Origin: Camelimonas lactis
GTDB lineage: Bacteria > Pseudomonadota > Alphaproteobacteria > Rhizobiales > Beijerinckiaceae
Direction of reading: 5' to 3'
DNA: 64,000 nt
Assembly (NCBI RefSeq): GCF_004342915.1
Contig: NZ_SLWL01000007.1
Location: 62,001 to 126,000 of the forward strand
Made by a program: the position numbers and the translations under genes. Positions within the stretch are counted from its first letter, which is position 1; each line of letters starts with the position of its first letter. The notes beneath the pieces are model-generated. The model saw nothing but the letters and a program-made list of their open reading frames with translations. It did not search any database and was not told where the DNA came from. Of this stretch, positions 25,489 through 31,936 are shown piece after piece.

Positions 25489-25592
25489 CCGGCGTCGCGC
25501 CTCGCGGGCGGACGTTTTCACCGGCCCCAGGCGTCGCGATGACGTCATGGCGGCCACACAGCGGCGTTTTCGCCTCGAACGGCGCGTTTCCC

Positions 25593-26999
25593 TCATGGAC
25601 AGGCCGCCGCTTGCAGGCGCGTCAAACCCGGCGGGATCGGGGCAAATGGCCGGGGCCGCGTTTGATCGCGGGTCTCATCCCGGTCCTGGCTACGGCCAGG
25701 GGTTTGATCAAGGATTTGATCAAGGATTTGACCTGGGATCTGGCCTGGGATCTGGCCGGGCGTCTTGTCAGGAGTCTGACTCCGGCGCTGGTTCTGGCTG
25801 GGGTCGCCTGGCAAGCGTCCCATCCGTTCGCGGGCCAGCGCCAGCAGCATGGGCCTTGCTGAAAACTGCCCCGCCCGCAGCCTGTCGTTCAGGTTGCGCA
25901 GATAACCGCCTGGTCGGCTGATACGGTCCCGCCGCTGCAATATGGCGGCGATGACGGTTGCCGCCTGGTCACCGCCTGCCTGTTGACGGAAGGCGTTCCA
26001 GATGTCCGGGCTGATGCCCATGGCAGCGCGGGCGATGGCGGCGGCGCCATGCAGCTCGCGCCAGCTGTTGATCGGGCTGGTGGCGAAATCATGGATGTCC
26101 GGGCAGGCTTCCAGAACGGTGGCCAGCTCGATTGGAGCAGTGTTGCCCCAAGAAGTGTTGTTCAGTTGAGAGCGCTGGGATGGTTCTTCAATATACAGGA
26201 TTTCTTTATCTGAATTCTGTATGTGCCGCCCAGTTTGGGATTCACTGCCGCTCATTTTTTCTGAAATTTGCTGCTCTTTCAGAAACTTCCCGAGCTCCGC
26301 GGCAATATCGTCCCTCAGGGCGGCAAGACTGGAGGCGAGAAGGTCCAGCAGCTCCACACAGGCGGAGCGCGCCGGGCTGGCGGCAAGCTGTCGGTAGCGG
26401 ACATGGAACGCTTCCCACGTCTGGACGTCACAGTGGGGTGCGCCGGTTTCCAGCAATTTCGCGCAATCACGCCGGGCAATGGTGATGCGTTCGCGCAGCA
26501 GCTGGCGTTGCCGGCGACGTGCGGCCACGTCAGCGGCCAGGGCGCTGAATTCGTCCGCCCGCGCCACGAGGGGCGAGAGGTCGAACCCGTAGGCTGTTTC
26601 GATCAGGCCCTCGCGACCCTTGCGGGCGTACCGTTTGCCGTTGGGACTGTCGCGGCGGATAATCAGCCCCGTCTGCACCAGCACGGCCAGGTGGCGGCGC
26701 AACGTCGCCGGCGCCATGCCGTGAGCCCGGGCGGCAAGTTGTGCGTTTGACGGAAAGACGACAAGGTTAACCCCGGGCGTCATCACCGTTTCTGGCAGGA
26801 AGGTCAGCAGCGCGTTCAGAACCACAAGCGACCGGTCCGATGGACCAAGCATCTCGCGGGCCTCGCAGATGGCGCGAAACACCTGCCATTTGTGCACGGC
26901 GCTGTCCGCCGCCGCATGTTGCGTCGCAATCTGGCTCGCCGCCATGGCGAGCGACATCGTTCGCCGCCCAAAAGGCGTCGTCAAAGCATGGTGCGTCAT
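25593..26999 (-). CDS. repC: RepC replication initiator of a repABC replicon
   Basis: Initiator protein of 468 residues that is essential for repABC plasmid replication and acts at an origin inside its own gene. The start HALTTPFGRRTMSLAMAASQ is the RepC signature. It is followed by a winged-helix DNA-binding part (NAQLAARAHGMAPATLRRHLAVLVQTGLIIRRDSPNGKRYARKG) and a C-terminal conserved block ending PGGYLRNLNDRLRAGQFSARPMLLALARERMG at about residue 400. The following ~65 residues are atypical: tetrapeptides of the GQIP/DQIL kind encoded by 12-base DNA repeats, then an Arg/Asp-rich end. AGGGAACA precedes ATG 26997-26999. Expression is expected to be limited by the antisense RNA in the 520-base leader and by RepA/RepB. 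Confidence 0.96.
   Translation of the reverse strand: MTHHALTTPFGRRTMSLAMAASQIATQHAAADSAVHKWQVFRAICEAREMLGPSDRSLVVLNALLTFLPETVMTPGVNLVVFPSNAQLAARAHGMAPATLRRHLAVLVQTGLIIRRDSPNGKRYARKGREGLIETAYGFDLSPLVARADEFSALAADVAARRRQRQLLRERITIARRDCAKLLETGAPHCDVQTWEAFHVRYRQLAASPARSACVELLDLLASSLAALRDDIAAELGKFLKEQQISEKMSGSESQTGRHIQNSDKEILYIEEPSQRSQLNNTSWGNTAPIELATVLEACPDIHDFATSPINSWRELHGAAAIARAAMGISPDIWNAFRQQAGGDQAATVIAAILQRRDRISRPGGYLRNLNDRLRAGQFSARPMLLALARERMGRLPGDPSQNQRRSQTPDKTPGQIPGQIPGQILDQILDQTPGRSQDRDETRDQTRPRPFAPIPPGLTRLQAAACP
25700..25783. repeat. 12-base tandem repeats in the 3' end of repC
   Basis: Five good copies of a 12-base unit (consensus GGATTTGATCAA drifting to GGATCTGGCCTG) run from 25700 to 25759, followed by two decayed copies to 25783. 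The period keeps the repC frame and encodes repeated four-residue units. No spacer sequences are present, so it is not a CRISPR array. Confidence 0.85.
26180..26290. other. Candidate replication origin: A+T-rich segment inside repC
   Basis: This is the most A+T-rich stretch of the rep region, inside the repC coding sequence between the DNA-binding and C-terminal parts. It holds two inverted repeats: ATACAG (26193-26198) with CTGTAT (26217-26222), and TTCTGAAA (26259-26266) with TTTCAGAA (26277-26284). In studied repABC plasmids the origin lies within repC at a local A+T-rich region, so this is the best candidate here. It encodes a polar, probably disordered linker of RepC. Confidence 0.6.
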
Positions 27000-27052
27000 T
27001 GTTCCCTGCCTTCGGGGCGTGGGAAATCGACCGCCAAAGCGACGTCATGCTC

Positions 27053-27081
27053 TTGACTGCAATTTTCGGAAGTGCGATTCT
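27053..27081 (+). promoter_or_regulatory. ctRNA promoter
   Basis: Near-consensus -35 TTGACT (27053-27058), a 17-base spacer and a -10 GATTCT (27076-27081) on the plus strand, opposite to repABC. It is placed correctly to start the short antisense RNA that ends at the terminator 27105-27140. Confidence 0.7.
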
Positions 27082-27087
27082 CAGGTT

Positions 27088-27140
27088 GTCAGACCAATGA
27101 GAAGGGCTTCCGGAACATCGTTTCGGGGGCCTTTTTCTTT
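27088..27140 (+). ncRNA. Counter-transcribed RNA (ctRNA) controlling repC
   Basis: Small antisense RNA gene of about 50-55 nucleotides on the strand opposite repABC. It opens near GGTTGTCAGACC and ends in an 11-base-pair hairpin (GGCTTCCGGAA 27105-27115, loop CATCG, TTTCGGGGGCC 27121-27131, counting G-U pairs) followed by TTTTTCTTT, a textbook Rho-independent terminator. In all well-studied repABC plasmids such an RNA pairs with the repC leader, blocks RepC synthesis and determines incompatibility and copy number. The start point is estimated from the promoter. Confidence 0.83.
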
Positions 27141-27325
27141 GCCGCTCTCTCCTGTTGTGGCGTCCGTTGCCGGCGCCGGTTGCTGTGGGCCAGCGGTTTG
27201 TGGCCACCGGTTCCCTGAAATCACTGCCCGCCTGGCGCTCGCGCCGGGGGGCGGATCATGCGCAGGGCGGTTCTCCGCAAGCGCTGGCCGCCATGCTGTG
27301 TGGGCGGCGGCCGGATTTCACCTGC

Positions 27326-27340
27326 CGGACAATATGTCCG
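27326..27340. repeat. Palindrome CGGACA-ATA-TGTCCG
   Basis: Perfect 6-base arms around ATA in the repB-repC spacer, the A+T core standing out in GC-rich DNA. A candidate binding site for RepA or RepB; no assignment is possible from sequence alone. Confidence 0.45.
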
Positions 27341-27365
27341 TCTGGATCACCGGACGTTCGCCCCC

Positions 27366-27417
27366 TTGCCGGGGTGCGCGCCGTTTTCCGGCAATGCGGG
27401 TTTGCCTTGCCGGAAAA
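27366..27417. promoter_or_regulatory. Mutually exclusive stem-loops in the repB-repC spacer
   Basis: A perfect 11-base inverted repeat TTTTCCGGCAA (27384-27394) / TTGCCGGAAAA (27407-27417) encloses a 12-base loop. A third copy TTGCCGG at 27366-27372 can pair with the same central CCGGCAA, so two alternative stems compete. This is the layout of an attenuator or antisense-target switch in the repC leader. Confidence 0.5.
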
Positions 27418-27487
27418 TGCCAGGGGCCTTGACGTGAAGCCGGTTCACAACAAGCCCCATCCCTTTCATCTTGCGCACCTTTTGCAT

Positions 27488-27508
27488 GAACAGTGAGCGC
27501 CACTGTTC
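27488..27508. repeat. Palindrome GAACAGTG-N5-CACTGTTC after repB
   Basis: Perfect 8-base arms around AGCGC, 11 bases beyond the repB stop codon. It could be the centromere-like parS site bound by RepB or a transcript hairpin that separates repB from repC expression. It does not match the commonly cited repABC parS consensus (GTT...AAC), so the parS reading is tentative. Confidence 0.5.
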
Positions 27509-27519
27509 GTGAAAGCACC

Positions 27520-28551
27520 CTAGAGGCCCGCGCGCTGCATCTCCGCGAACACGCGCGCCAGTTCCGGCAGTTTCTCGCGCACGAAGGCGCTGAACGCTTC
27601 ATTGGCGAAAACCAGACGCCCGCCTTCCCGGCCAGGCTCCAGTCTCGCCAGGGGCGCGCCAGATGGGGCGGACACCTCAAGCGCGCCATCCGCCGCCATG
27701 GGCGATGCCTGCGCCGGCGTCTCGCGCGACAGGACGTCCAGGGCCATGGTGAAGCGCCTGTCGCTCGCCGCCGCGCGGAATTCAGCGCTCGCGGCCAGCG
27801 CGGCGAAACGCTCCTGGGCGTACGGCTCCGTGAGAATGGCGGCCAGACGGCTCCAGCGCGGCCGGCCGGCGCGTGGCGCCGGCCCGATGGCGTTGACGAT
27901 GTCGGGCGGCAGCGAGGCCGCCAGCGTCAGCAGCCGCGACAGGTCCGCCTTGTCGACTCCCAGCGCCGCCATCAGCGTCGGGCGGTCGAACTGCTCTTCC
28001 AGCCGCCGCGCGAACATGGCCTTTTCAATATAGCTGAGGTCACGGCGCTCGAGGTTTTCCCGCGCCTGGGCAATGACCAGCTCCACATCGCTCAGCGGCC
28101 GGACAATGGCCCGGACCTTGCCGCCAAGACGGGCCACGGCGCGCAGGCGGCGATGGCCGTAGGCAACCTGATAGCGGCCGCTGTCGCCCAGCGGGCGCAC
28201 CAGAATTGGCACCTGCTGGCCCTGCTCGGAAATGCTCTGCATCAGGCTGTCGAACGACGCGTCAGCCGTTGCTTCCTCGCCAATGCGGTCGCGCACGAAC
28301 GAACCGTCGATCAGCGTCGGATCAAGCTCGACCACCCGGTCGCCCGCGGCGATCATCGCTTCCAGATCCCGCGCCTTGCCGGCGTCGGCGGAAAGCTTTT
28401 CGAGCGACAGGCCCATGGCGCGCAGGGCGCCCGATCCCACCGGCGCGCCGAGTGAGGCGGAGCCGCCAGCCGCCCCCCGGGACAGCGGTTGCGGCGCCGG
28501 ATCCGGCGCGGCCTTCATCAGATCTGCAAGGGTGTTCTTCCGGCTCATCAA
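27520..28551 (-). CDS. repB: RepB plasmid partition protein (ParB family)
   Basis: Centromere-binding partition protein of 343 residues. It shows the ParB N-terminal segment with SISEQGQQVPILVRP and the arginine patch YGHRRLRA (131-138). A helix-turn-helix region follows (RRLEEQFDRPTLMAALGVDKADLSRLLTLAASLPPDIV), then a C-terminal dimerisation part. RepB binds parS, works with the RepA ATPase to segregate copies, and acts as co-repressor of the operon. ATG 28549-28551 overlaps the repA stop (ATGA), so translation is coupled. The closest in-spacer palindrome (27488-27508) is a candidate target. Confidence 0.96.
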   Translation of the reverse strand: MMSRKNTLADLMKAAPDPAPQPLSRGAAGGSASLGAPVGSGALRAMGLSLEKLSADAGKARDLEAMIAAGDRVVELDPTLIDGSFVRDRIGEEATADASFDSLMQSISEQGQQVPILVRPLGDSGRYQVAYGHRRLRAVARLGGKVRAIVRPLSDVELVIAQARENLERRDLSYIEKAMFARRLEEQFDRPTLMAALGVDKADLSRLLTLAASLPPDIVNAIGPAPRAGRPRWSRLAAILTEPYAQERFAALAASAEFRAAASDRRFTMALDVLSRETPAQASPMAADGALEVSAPSGAPLARLEPGREGGRLVFANEAFSAFVREKLPELARVFAEMQRAGL

Positions 28552-29762
28552 CCTGCCCTCCGCCAGCTCGCGCGGATCAGACTTTCAATTTCGCCATTGA
28601 CCAGATCGAAGGATTCCAGCGCCCGTTCATAGGTTTGCCGGTTGATCTGGTCGCGGCTGATCTCATAAATCGTCTGCTTGCGCAGACCCGCCTCGGTCAC
28701 CGCCGTCGTCTTCAGCGCCGTCTGGGTCAGCACCTGATCGCCAAACAGGTTGCGCAGGAAGCCGACGACCTGGGCCTGGGGGCCGTCGTTCGGCTCGAAG
28801 CGGGTGATGCAATACCGCAGGAAATCATACTCCAGATTGCCGCCCGCCCGCCGCACGACGCCGAGCAGACCCGCGGTCATCTGCAGGAACTGCGACATGG
28901 AGGCGACGTCGAGCATCTGGGGGTGAATGGTGATCAGCACGCCCGTGGCCGCGCACAGGGCTCCAAGGGTGAGAAAACCAAGCTGCGGCGGGCAGTCGAT
29001 GACCACCACGTCATAATCCTGGTCCACCGTTCCCAGCGCCTGGGCGACCCGGGCGAAGAACAGGCCGTCGCTGCGCTCGCCCGAGGTGAGCATCAGCGGC
29101 GTTTCGTGCTCATACTCATGCAGCTCCAGGTTGGCCGGAACCAGATCAAGCCCGTCGAAATAGGTGCTGCGGATGATGTCCCGCAGCGGACGGCGCTGGT
29201 CGTCGTAACGGATCGCGCCGTACAGGGTCTCGTTGGGCCGGATATCGAACTCGGGCTGGTAGCCGAACAGGGCCGACAGGCTGGCCTGGGGATCGAGATC
29301 GACCGCCAGCACGCGATAGCCGCGCATCGCCAGATATTGCGCCAGATGCACGCTGACGGTGGTCTTGCCCGAGCCGCCCTTGAAATTGGTGACGGCGATG
29401 ACCTGCAAATGCTCCTGACCGACGCGGCCAGGAAGGTAAGCCGGCTTATGCTGACTGAGAAGCCGGCGAATTTGATTGATCTGCGGCAGGCTGTAAAGCC
29501 GGCGGCCCCCCGGGCCGCGCTCGGCCTCCGGGCCCTCCCCGGCCCGCGCCAGCTGGCGCAGGTAAGCGTCGGTGACGCCGATCAGCCGCGCCGCCTCGGG
29601 GGAGCTGAACAGGCGCAGCTCCTTTTCCGTTGCCGGCGAAAACAGCCGGGAGCGCAGCGTGTGAAGCTGCGAAGAAAGCACCCGCGCGTGTTCGTCGATC
29701 AGTTCGTCGATCGAACCGGTCACGTTTCGCTGTTGAGCGGAATTTTCCGTTACAGTGCTCAT
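28548..29762 (-). CDS. repA: RepA plasmid partition ATPase (ParA family) and repressor
   Basis: ParA-type Walker ATPase of 404 residues that drives partition of the replicon and represses the operon. The N-terminal ~110 residues contain a MerR-like helix-turn-helix (FSSPEAARLIGVTDAYLRQLARAG) typical of RepA of repABC plasmids. The deviant Walker A motif KGGSGKTT is at 128-135, and the Walker B/IDCPP segment is VVVIDCPPQLG. It is first gene of the operon. An inverted repeat (29763-29799) abuts its start codon, and a CtrA-type box lies 76-90 bases upstream. The start at 29760-29762 has little ribosome-site complementarity, suggesting low or regulated translation. Confidence 0.96.
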   Translation of the reverse strand: MSTVTENSAQQRNVTGSIDELIDEHARVLSSQLHTLRSRLFSPATEKELRLFSSPEAARLIGVTDAYLRQLARAGEGPEAERGPGGRRLYSLPQINQIRRLLSQHKPAYLPGRVGQEHLQVIAVTNFKGGSGKTTVSVHLAQYLAMRGYRVLAVDLDPQASLSALFGYQPEFDIRPNETLYGAIRYDDQRRPLRDIIRSTYFDGLDLVPANLELHEYEHETPLMLTSGERSDGLFFARVAQALGTVDQDYDVVVIDCPPQLGFLTLGALCAATGVLITIHPQMLDVASMSQFLQMTAGLLGVVRRAGGNLEYDFLRYCITRFEPNDGPQAQVVGFLRNLFGDQVLTQTALKTTAVTEAGLRKQTIYEISRDQINRQTYERALESFDLVNGEIESLIRASWRRAG

Positions 29763-29799
29763 CTACGCCAAAATACCGCTGCTGGATAATTTTGCGTAG
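29763..29799. promoter_or_regulatory. repA operator-like inverted repeat
   Basis: CTACGCCAAAAT (29763-29774) faces ATTTTGCGTAG (29789-29799); the arms match perfectly except for one extra C. The repeat directly abuts the repA ATG and covers its leader, where RepA binding would repress repABC. A candidate -35 TTGACG stands at 29821-29826 on the minus strand; the -10 is unclear. Confidence 0.6.
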
Positions 29800-29837
29800 C
29801 CTGATTGGATTCGTAAGACCCGTCAATGACGAATGGG

Positions 29838-29852
29838 TTAACGAGACGTTAA
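29838..29852. promoter_or_regulatory. CtrA-type box TTAA-N7-TTAA upstream of repA
   Basis: TTAA-CGAGACG-TTAA matches the consensus of the alphaproteobacterial cell-cycle regulator CtrA and is also a palindrome (TTAACG-AGA-CGTTAA). It lies 76-90 bases before repA and touches the stop codon of the next gene. In DNA this GC-rich the motif is expected by chance far less than once per window, yet it occurs twice here. Confidence 0.6.
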
Positions 29853-30925
29853 GCGCTGCGGCTTCTGGAGCGGATGCGAACAGCATTACGGTCGGCCGCC
29901 GCCGCCGCCTGCAACAGATCCGCGCCGGAAAGGGCCGTAAAGCCGAAGCTCATGGCGAGGCGCGGAAAGGTCGGCCGCGCCGCGATCCCGGTCAGGGTGT
30001 CCAGGATTGTCTGGTAATGTTGCGTCGCTGACCCTCCGTCCTGTCCCGTTACCCAGATCAGACGATCAACCCCTGCGCGGCGCACTTCGACCAGACCTGG
30101 ACCTGCCGCCGTCAGCGCCCGGGCAAGGTCATCGATATCCTGCGCGATGAATTCCTGAACAAGCGCGCGCCCCATGAACAGCCTGTCCAGCCGCAGCGAC
30201 CAGAGGGCGCCGGCCGCGGGCGGATGTCCGCCGGGGGCGGGACGGCCCCGCGACATTCGCGCCTGGAGGCGGTCCATGAACGTGCTGAGACGCGGCAGGG
30301 CGTCGGAAAGCGCCAGATTGACATAACCGACGCCGACGACCGAGGCCGCCACCATGATGAAATAGATGACATGCCACGCCGACGCCGCGTACCGGTTCTC
30401 CAGCCCCTCAAGCACGCGGGGGGTGTCGATGCCGCGGACAAGTGTCGAAATTACGATGAAAATCCATAGGGTTAGCCACACTTTTCGCCCGCTGAGCGCC
30501 AGCCCGCCACGGATCAGCGAATAGCTGGCGAGGACGGCGGGCGCGGCGCATAGCAAGGAAAAAAGCACGAGTCGCTGCTGGGCCGACTGCTGGAAATGTT
30601 CCGACATGCAGGCGAGGCTCCAGACGGCGCCGGGCAGGATGATTTCCAGCCACGCCGGTGATTTTCCGTCCGCGGCCCGCACGGCCTGCGCCATGCAGGC
30701 GATGCCGGTGATCATGGCCACATTTGCCGCGACGATGGTGGTGAAGAACGAGGCGTCGAAATATCGCGCGCCGGAAAGGCCCGCGCCGAATCCGACAATG
30801 AGGATGCCGATGCCAGACCACCATAAATCCCGGCTCTCTGGCGTGCGGTTCCACCGGTAGATCAGCATGCCGCCCTGGATCAGGCCCCATAATGATATGG
30901 CGGCCAGCATGATGGCGAGATCCAT
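29849..30925 (-). CDS. Integral membrane protein with degenerate GGDEF-like C-terminus
   Basis: A 358-residue protein. Residues 1-195 form six to seven membrane helices resembling the sensor part of many alphaproteobacterial diguanylate cyclases (ESRDLWWSGIGILIVGFGAGL; MAQAVRAADGKSPAW). The C-terminal ~130 residues keep echoes of a GGDEF domain, an early ALWSLRLDRL strand and a final segment GADLLQAAAAADRNAVRIRSR that resembles the last GGDEF helix. The GG(D/E)EF signature itself and much of the central domain are missing, so cyclic-di-GMP synthesis is not expected. It may be a relic or a receptor-like protein. A purine-rich GGAGGGG site precedes the ATG. It lies upstream of repA on the same strand. 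Confidence 0.7.
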   Translation of the reverse strand: MDLAIMLAAISLWGLIQGGMLIYRWNRTPESRDLWWSGIGILIVGFGAGLSGARYFDASFFTTIVAANVAMITGIACMAQAVRAADGKSPAWLEIILPGAVWSLACMSEHFQQSAQQRLVLFSLLCAAPAVLASYSLIRGGLALSGRKVWLTLWIFIVISTLVRGIDTPRVLEGLENRYAASAWHVIYFIMVAASVVGVGYVNLALSDALPRLSTFMDRLQARMSRGRPAPGGHPPAAGALWSLRLDRLFMGRALVQEFIAQDIDDLARALTAAGPGLVEVRRAGVDRLIWVTGQDGGSATQHYQTILDTLTGIAARPTFPRLAMSFGFTALSGADLLQAAAAADRNAVRIRSRSRSA

Positions 30926-31062
30926 GTGCGCCCCCCTCCCCTCACAGCTTTGGTTGTAGCGCGTGGATTATACATGCCATTGCGTGTGGTGCGTCCAGCT
31001 TTCTTTTGCCGGCGGTTTCAGGTTATTCGTCAATCGTTCACAAGCACGCATAGGGAGCCGAA

Positions 31063-31839
31063 ATGTCCAACCTTCTTGTCGAAAAGTCCGACGGCGTCGC
31101 GACGATTACCCTGAACCGCCCTGACGCCATGAACGCCCTCTCCCGCGCCCTTCGCGCCGAGCTGGCCGAGGCCGTGAAGGCGATCAACGCTGACAGCGAG
31201 GTCAGGGTGGTGATTTTGACGGGGGCCGGCAACCGCGCCTTTACCGCTGGCCTCGACCTGAAGGAACTGGGCAGCGACGCCTCCGCCCTGGGCGCCGCCA
31301 ACGCCACCACGGCTGACATGAACCCGGTGAAGGCCATTGAAACTTGCGTGAAGCCGGTTATCGGCGCCATCAATGGCGTCGCCATCACGGGCGGGTTTGA
31401 ACTGGCCCTGGCCTGCGACGTGCTGATCGCTTCGGAGAATGCCCGCTTCGCCGATACGCACGCCCGCGTCGGCATCATGCCTGGCTGGGGTCTGTCGCAG
31501 AAATTGTCGCGGTTGATTGGCCTGTACCGGGCGAAAGAACTGTCGTTGTCCGGCAATTTTCTTGACGCCCAGACCGCGGAACGCTGGGGGCTGGTGAACC
31601 GGGTGGTTCCGGCTGAGGAACTGCTTCCGGCGGCGCGCAGGCTTGCGGCTGACATGGCCCAGATCGAGCCCGGCATGATGGGCCGTATGAAAAAGCTGAT
31701 TGATGACGGCTTCCGGCTGTCGTTCACCGACGCCATGGCTCTGGAGGCGGAGATTTCGACGAAGAACAACCAGGCGGTGAAGCCCGAGGATGTGGAAGCG
31801 CGGCGCGGCGCAGTGCTGGCCCGGGGCCGCACCCAGTAA
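31063..31839 (+). CDS. Enoyl-CoA hydratase (crotonase family)
   Basis: A 258-residue crotonase, predicted to hydrate 2-enoyl-CoA esters in the cytoplasm. The oxyanion-hole segments are recognisable: FTAGLDLKEL (residues about 63-72) and GVAITGGFELALACDVLIASENARF (about 106-130). The region WGLSQKLSRLIGLYRAKELSLSG follows the normal fold. Monocistronic, with GGGAG ahead of ATG and a perfect terminator after the stop. One of three crotonase paralogues in the window, consistent with a replicon rich in CoA-thioester catabolism. A 2-ketocyclohexanecarboxyl-CoA hydrolase-type or other crotonase activity cannot be excluded. Confidence 0.9.
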   Translation: MSNLLVEKSDGVATITLNRPDAMNALSRALRAELAEAVKAINADSEVRVVILTGAGNRAFTAGLDLKELGSDASALGAANATTADMNPVKAIETCVKPVIGAINGVAITGGFELALACDVLIASENARFADTHARVGIMPGWGLSQKLSRLIGLYRAKELSLSGNFLDAQTAERWGLVNRVVPAEELLPAARRLAADMAQIEPGMMGRMKKLIDDGFRLSFTDAMALEAEISTKNNQAVKPEDVEARRGAVLARGRTQ

Positions 31840-31855
31840 ACAGGCGTGCGAATTG

Positions 31856-31894
31856 AAAAAGGCGCCGGCGGGCATGTCCCGCCGGCGCCTTTTT
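31856..31894. terminator. Perfect bidirectional terminator
   Basis: A flawless 17-base-pair stem (left arm 31856-31872, right arm 31878-31894) with loop CATGT, A-run before and T-run after. It sits between the convergent enoyl-CoA hydratase and threonine ammonia-lyase genes and serves both. Confidence 0.95.
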
Positions 31895-31936
31895 TGTGAC
31901 GAATCGGCTGCGTTGGGAGCTCCCAACACACGCCGC

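Larger units (their letters stand above)
27000..27519. other. repB-repC intergenic region (ctRNA and control structures)
   Basis: A 520-base non-coding spacer on the repABC transcript. From the repC side it contains the repC ribosome site, the antisense ctRNA gene with promoter and terminator (27053-27140), a palindrome (27326-27340), a set of competing TTGCCGG stems (27366-27417) and a palindrome right after repB (27488-27508). No reading frame here looks real. Long spacers of this kind are normal in repABC loci, and this one is at the upper end. Confidence 0.85.

Noticed and set aside
25700-25783. 12-base repeats considered as a CRISPR array
   Set aside because: Units are contiguous with no spacers, are far shorter than CRISPR repeats, and keep the repC reading frame. 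No cas genes are present.
28206-29789. Plus-strand open frame of 527 codons opposite repA and repB
   Set aside because: Antisense to two clearly identified partition genes, no ribosome site and no domain.
26239-29812. GANTC (CcrM methylation) sites at the oriV candidate (26239), the ctRNA -10 (27076) and upstream of repA (29808)
   Set aside because: GANTC is expected roughly every 300 bases at this base composition, so three hits in the locus are not above chance.
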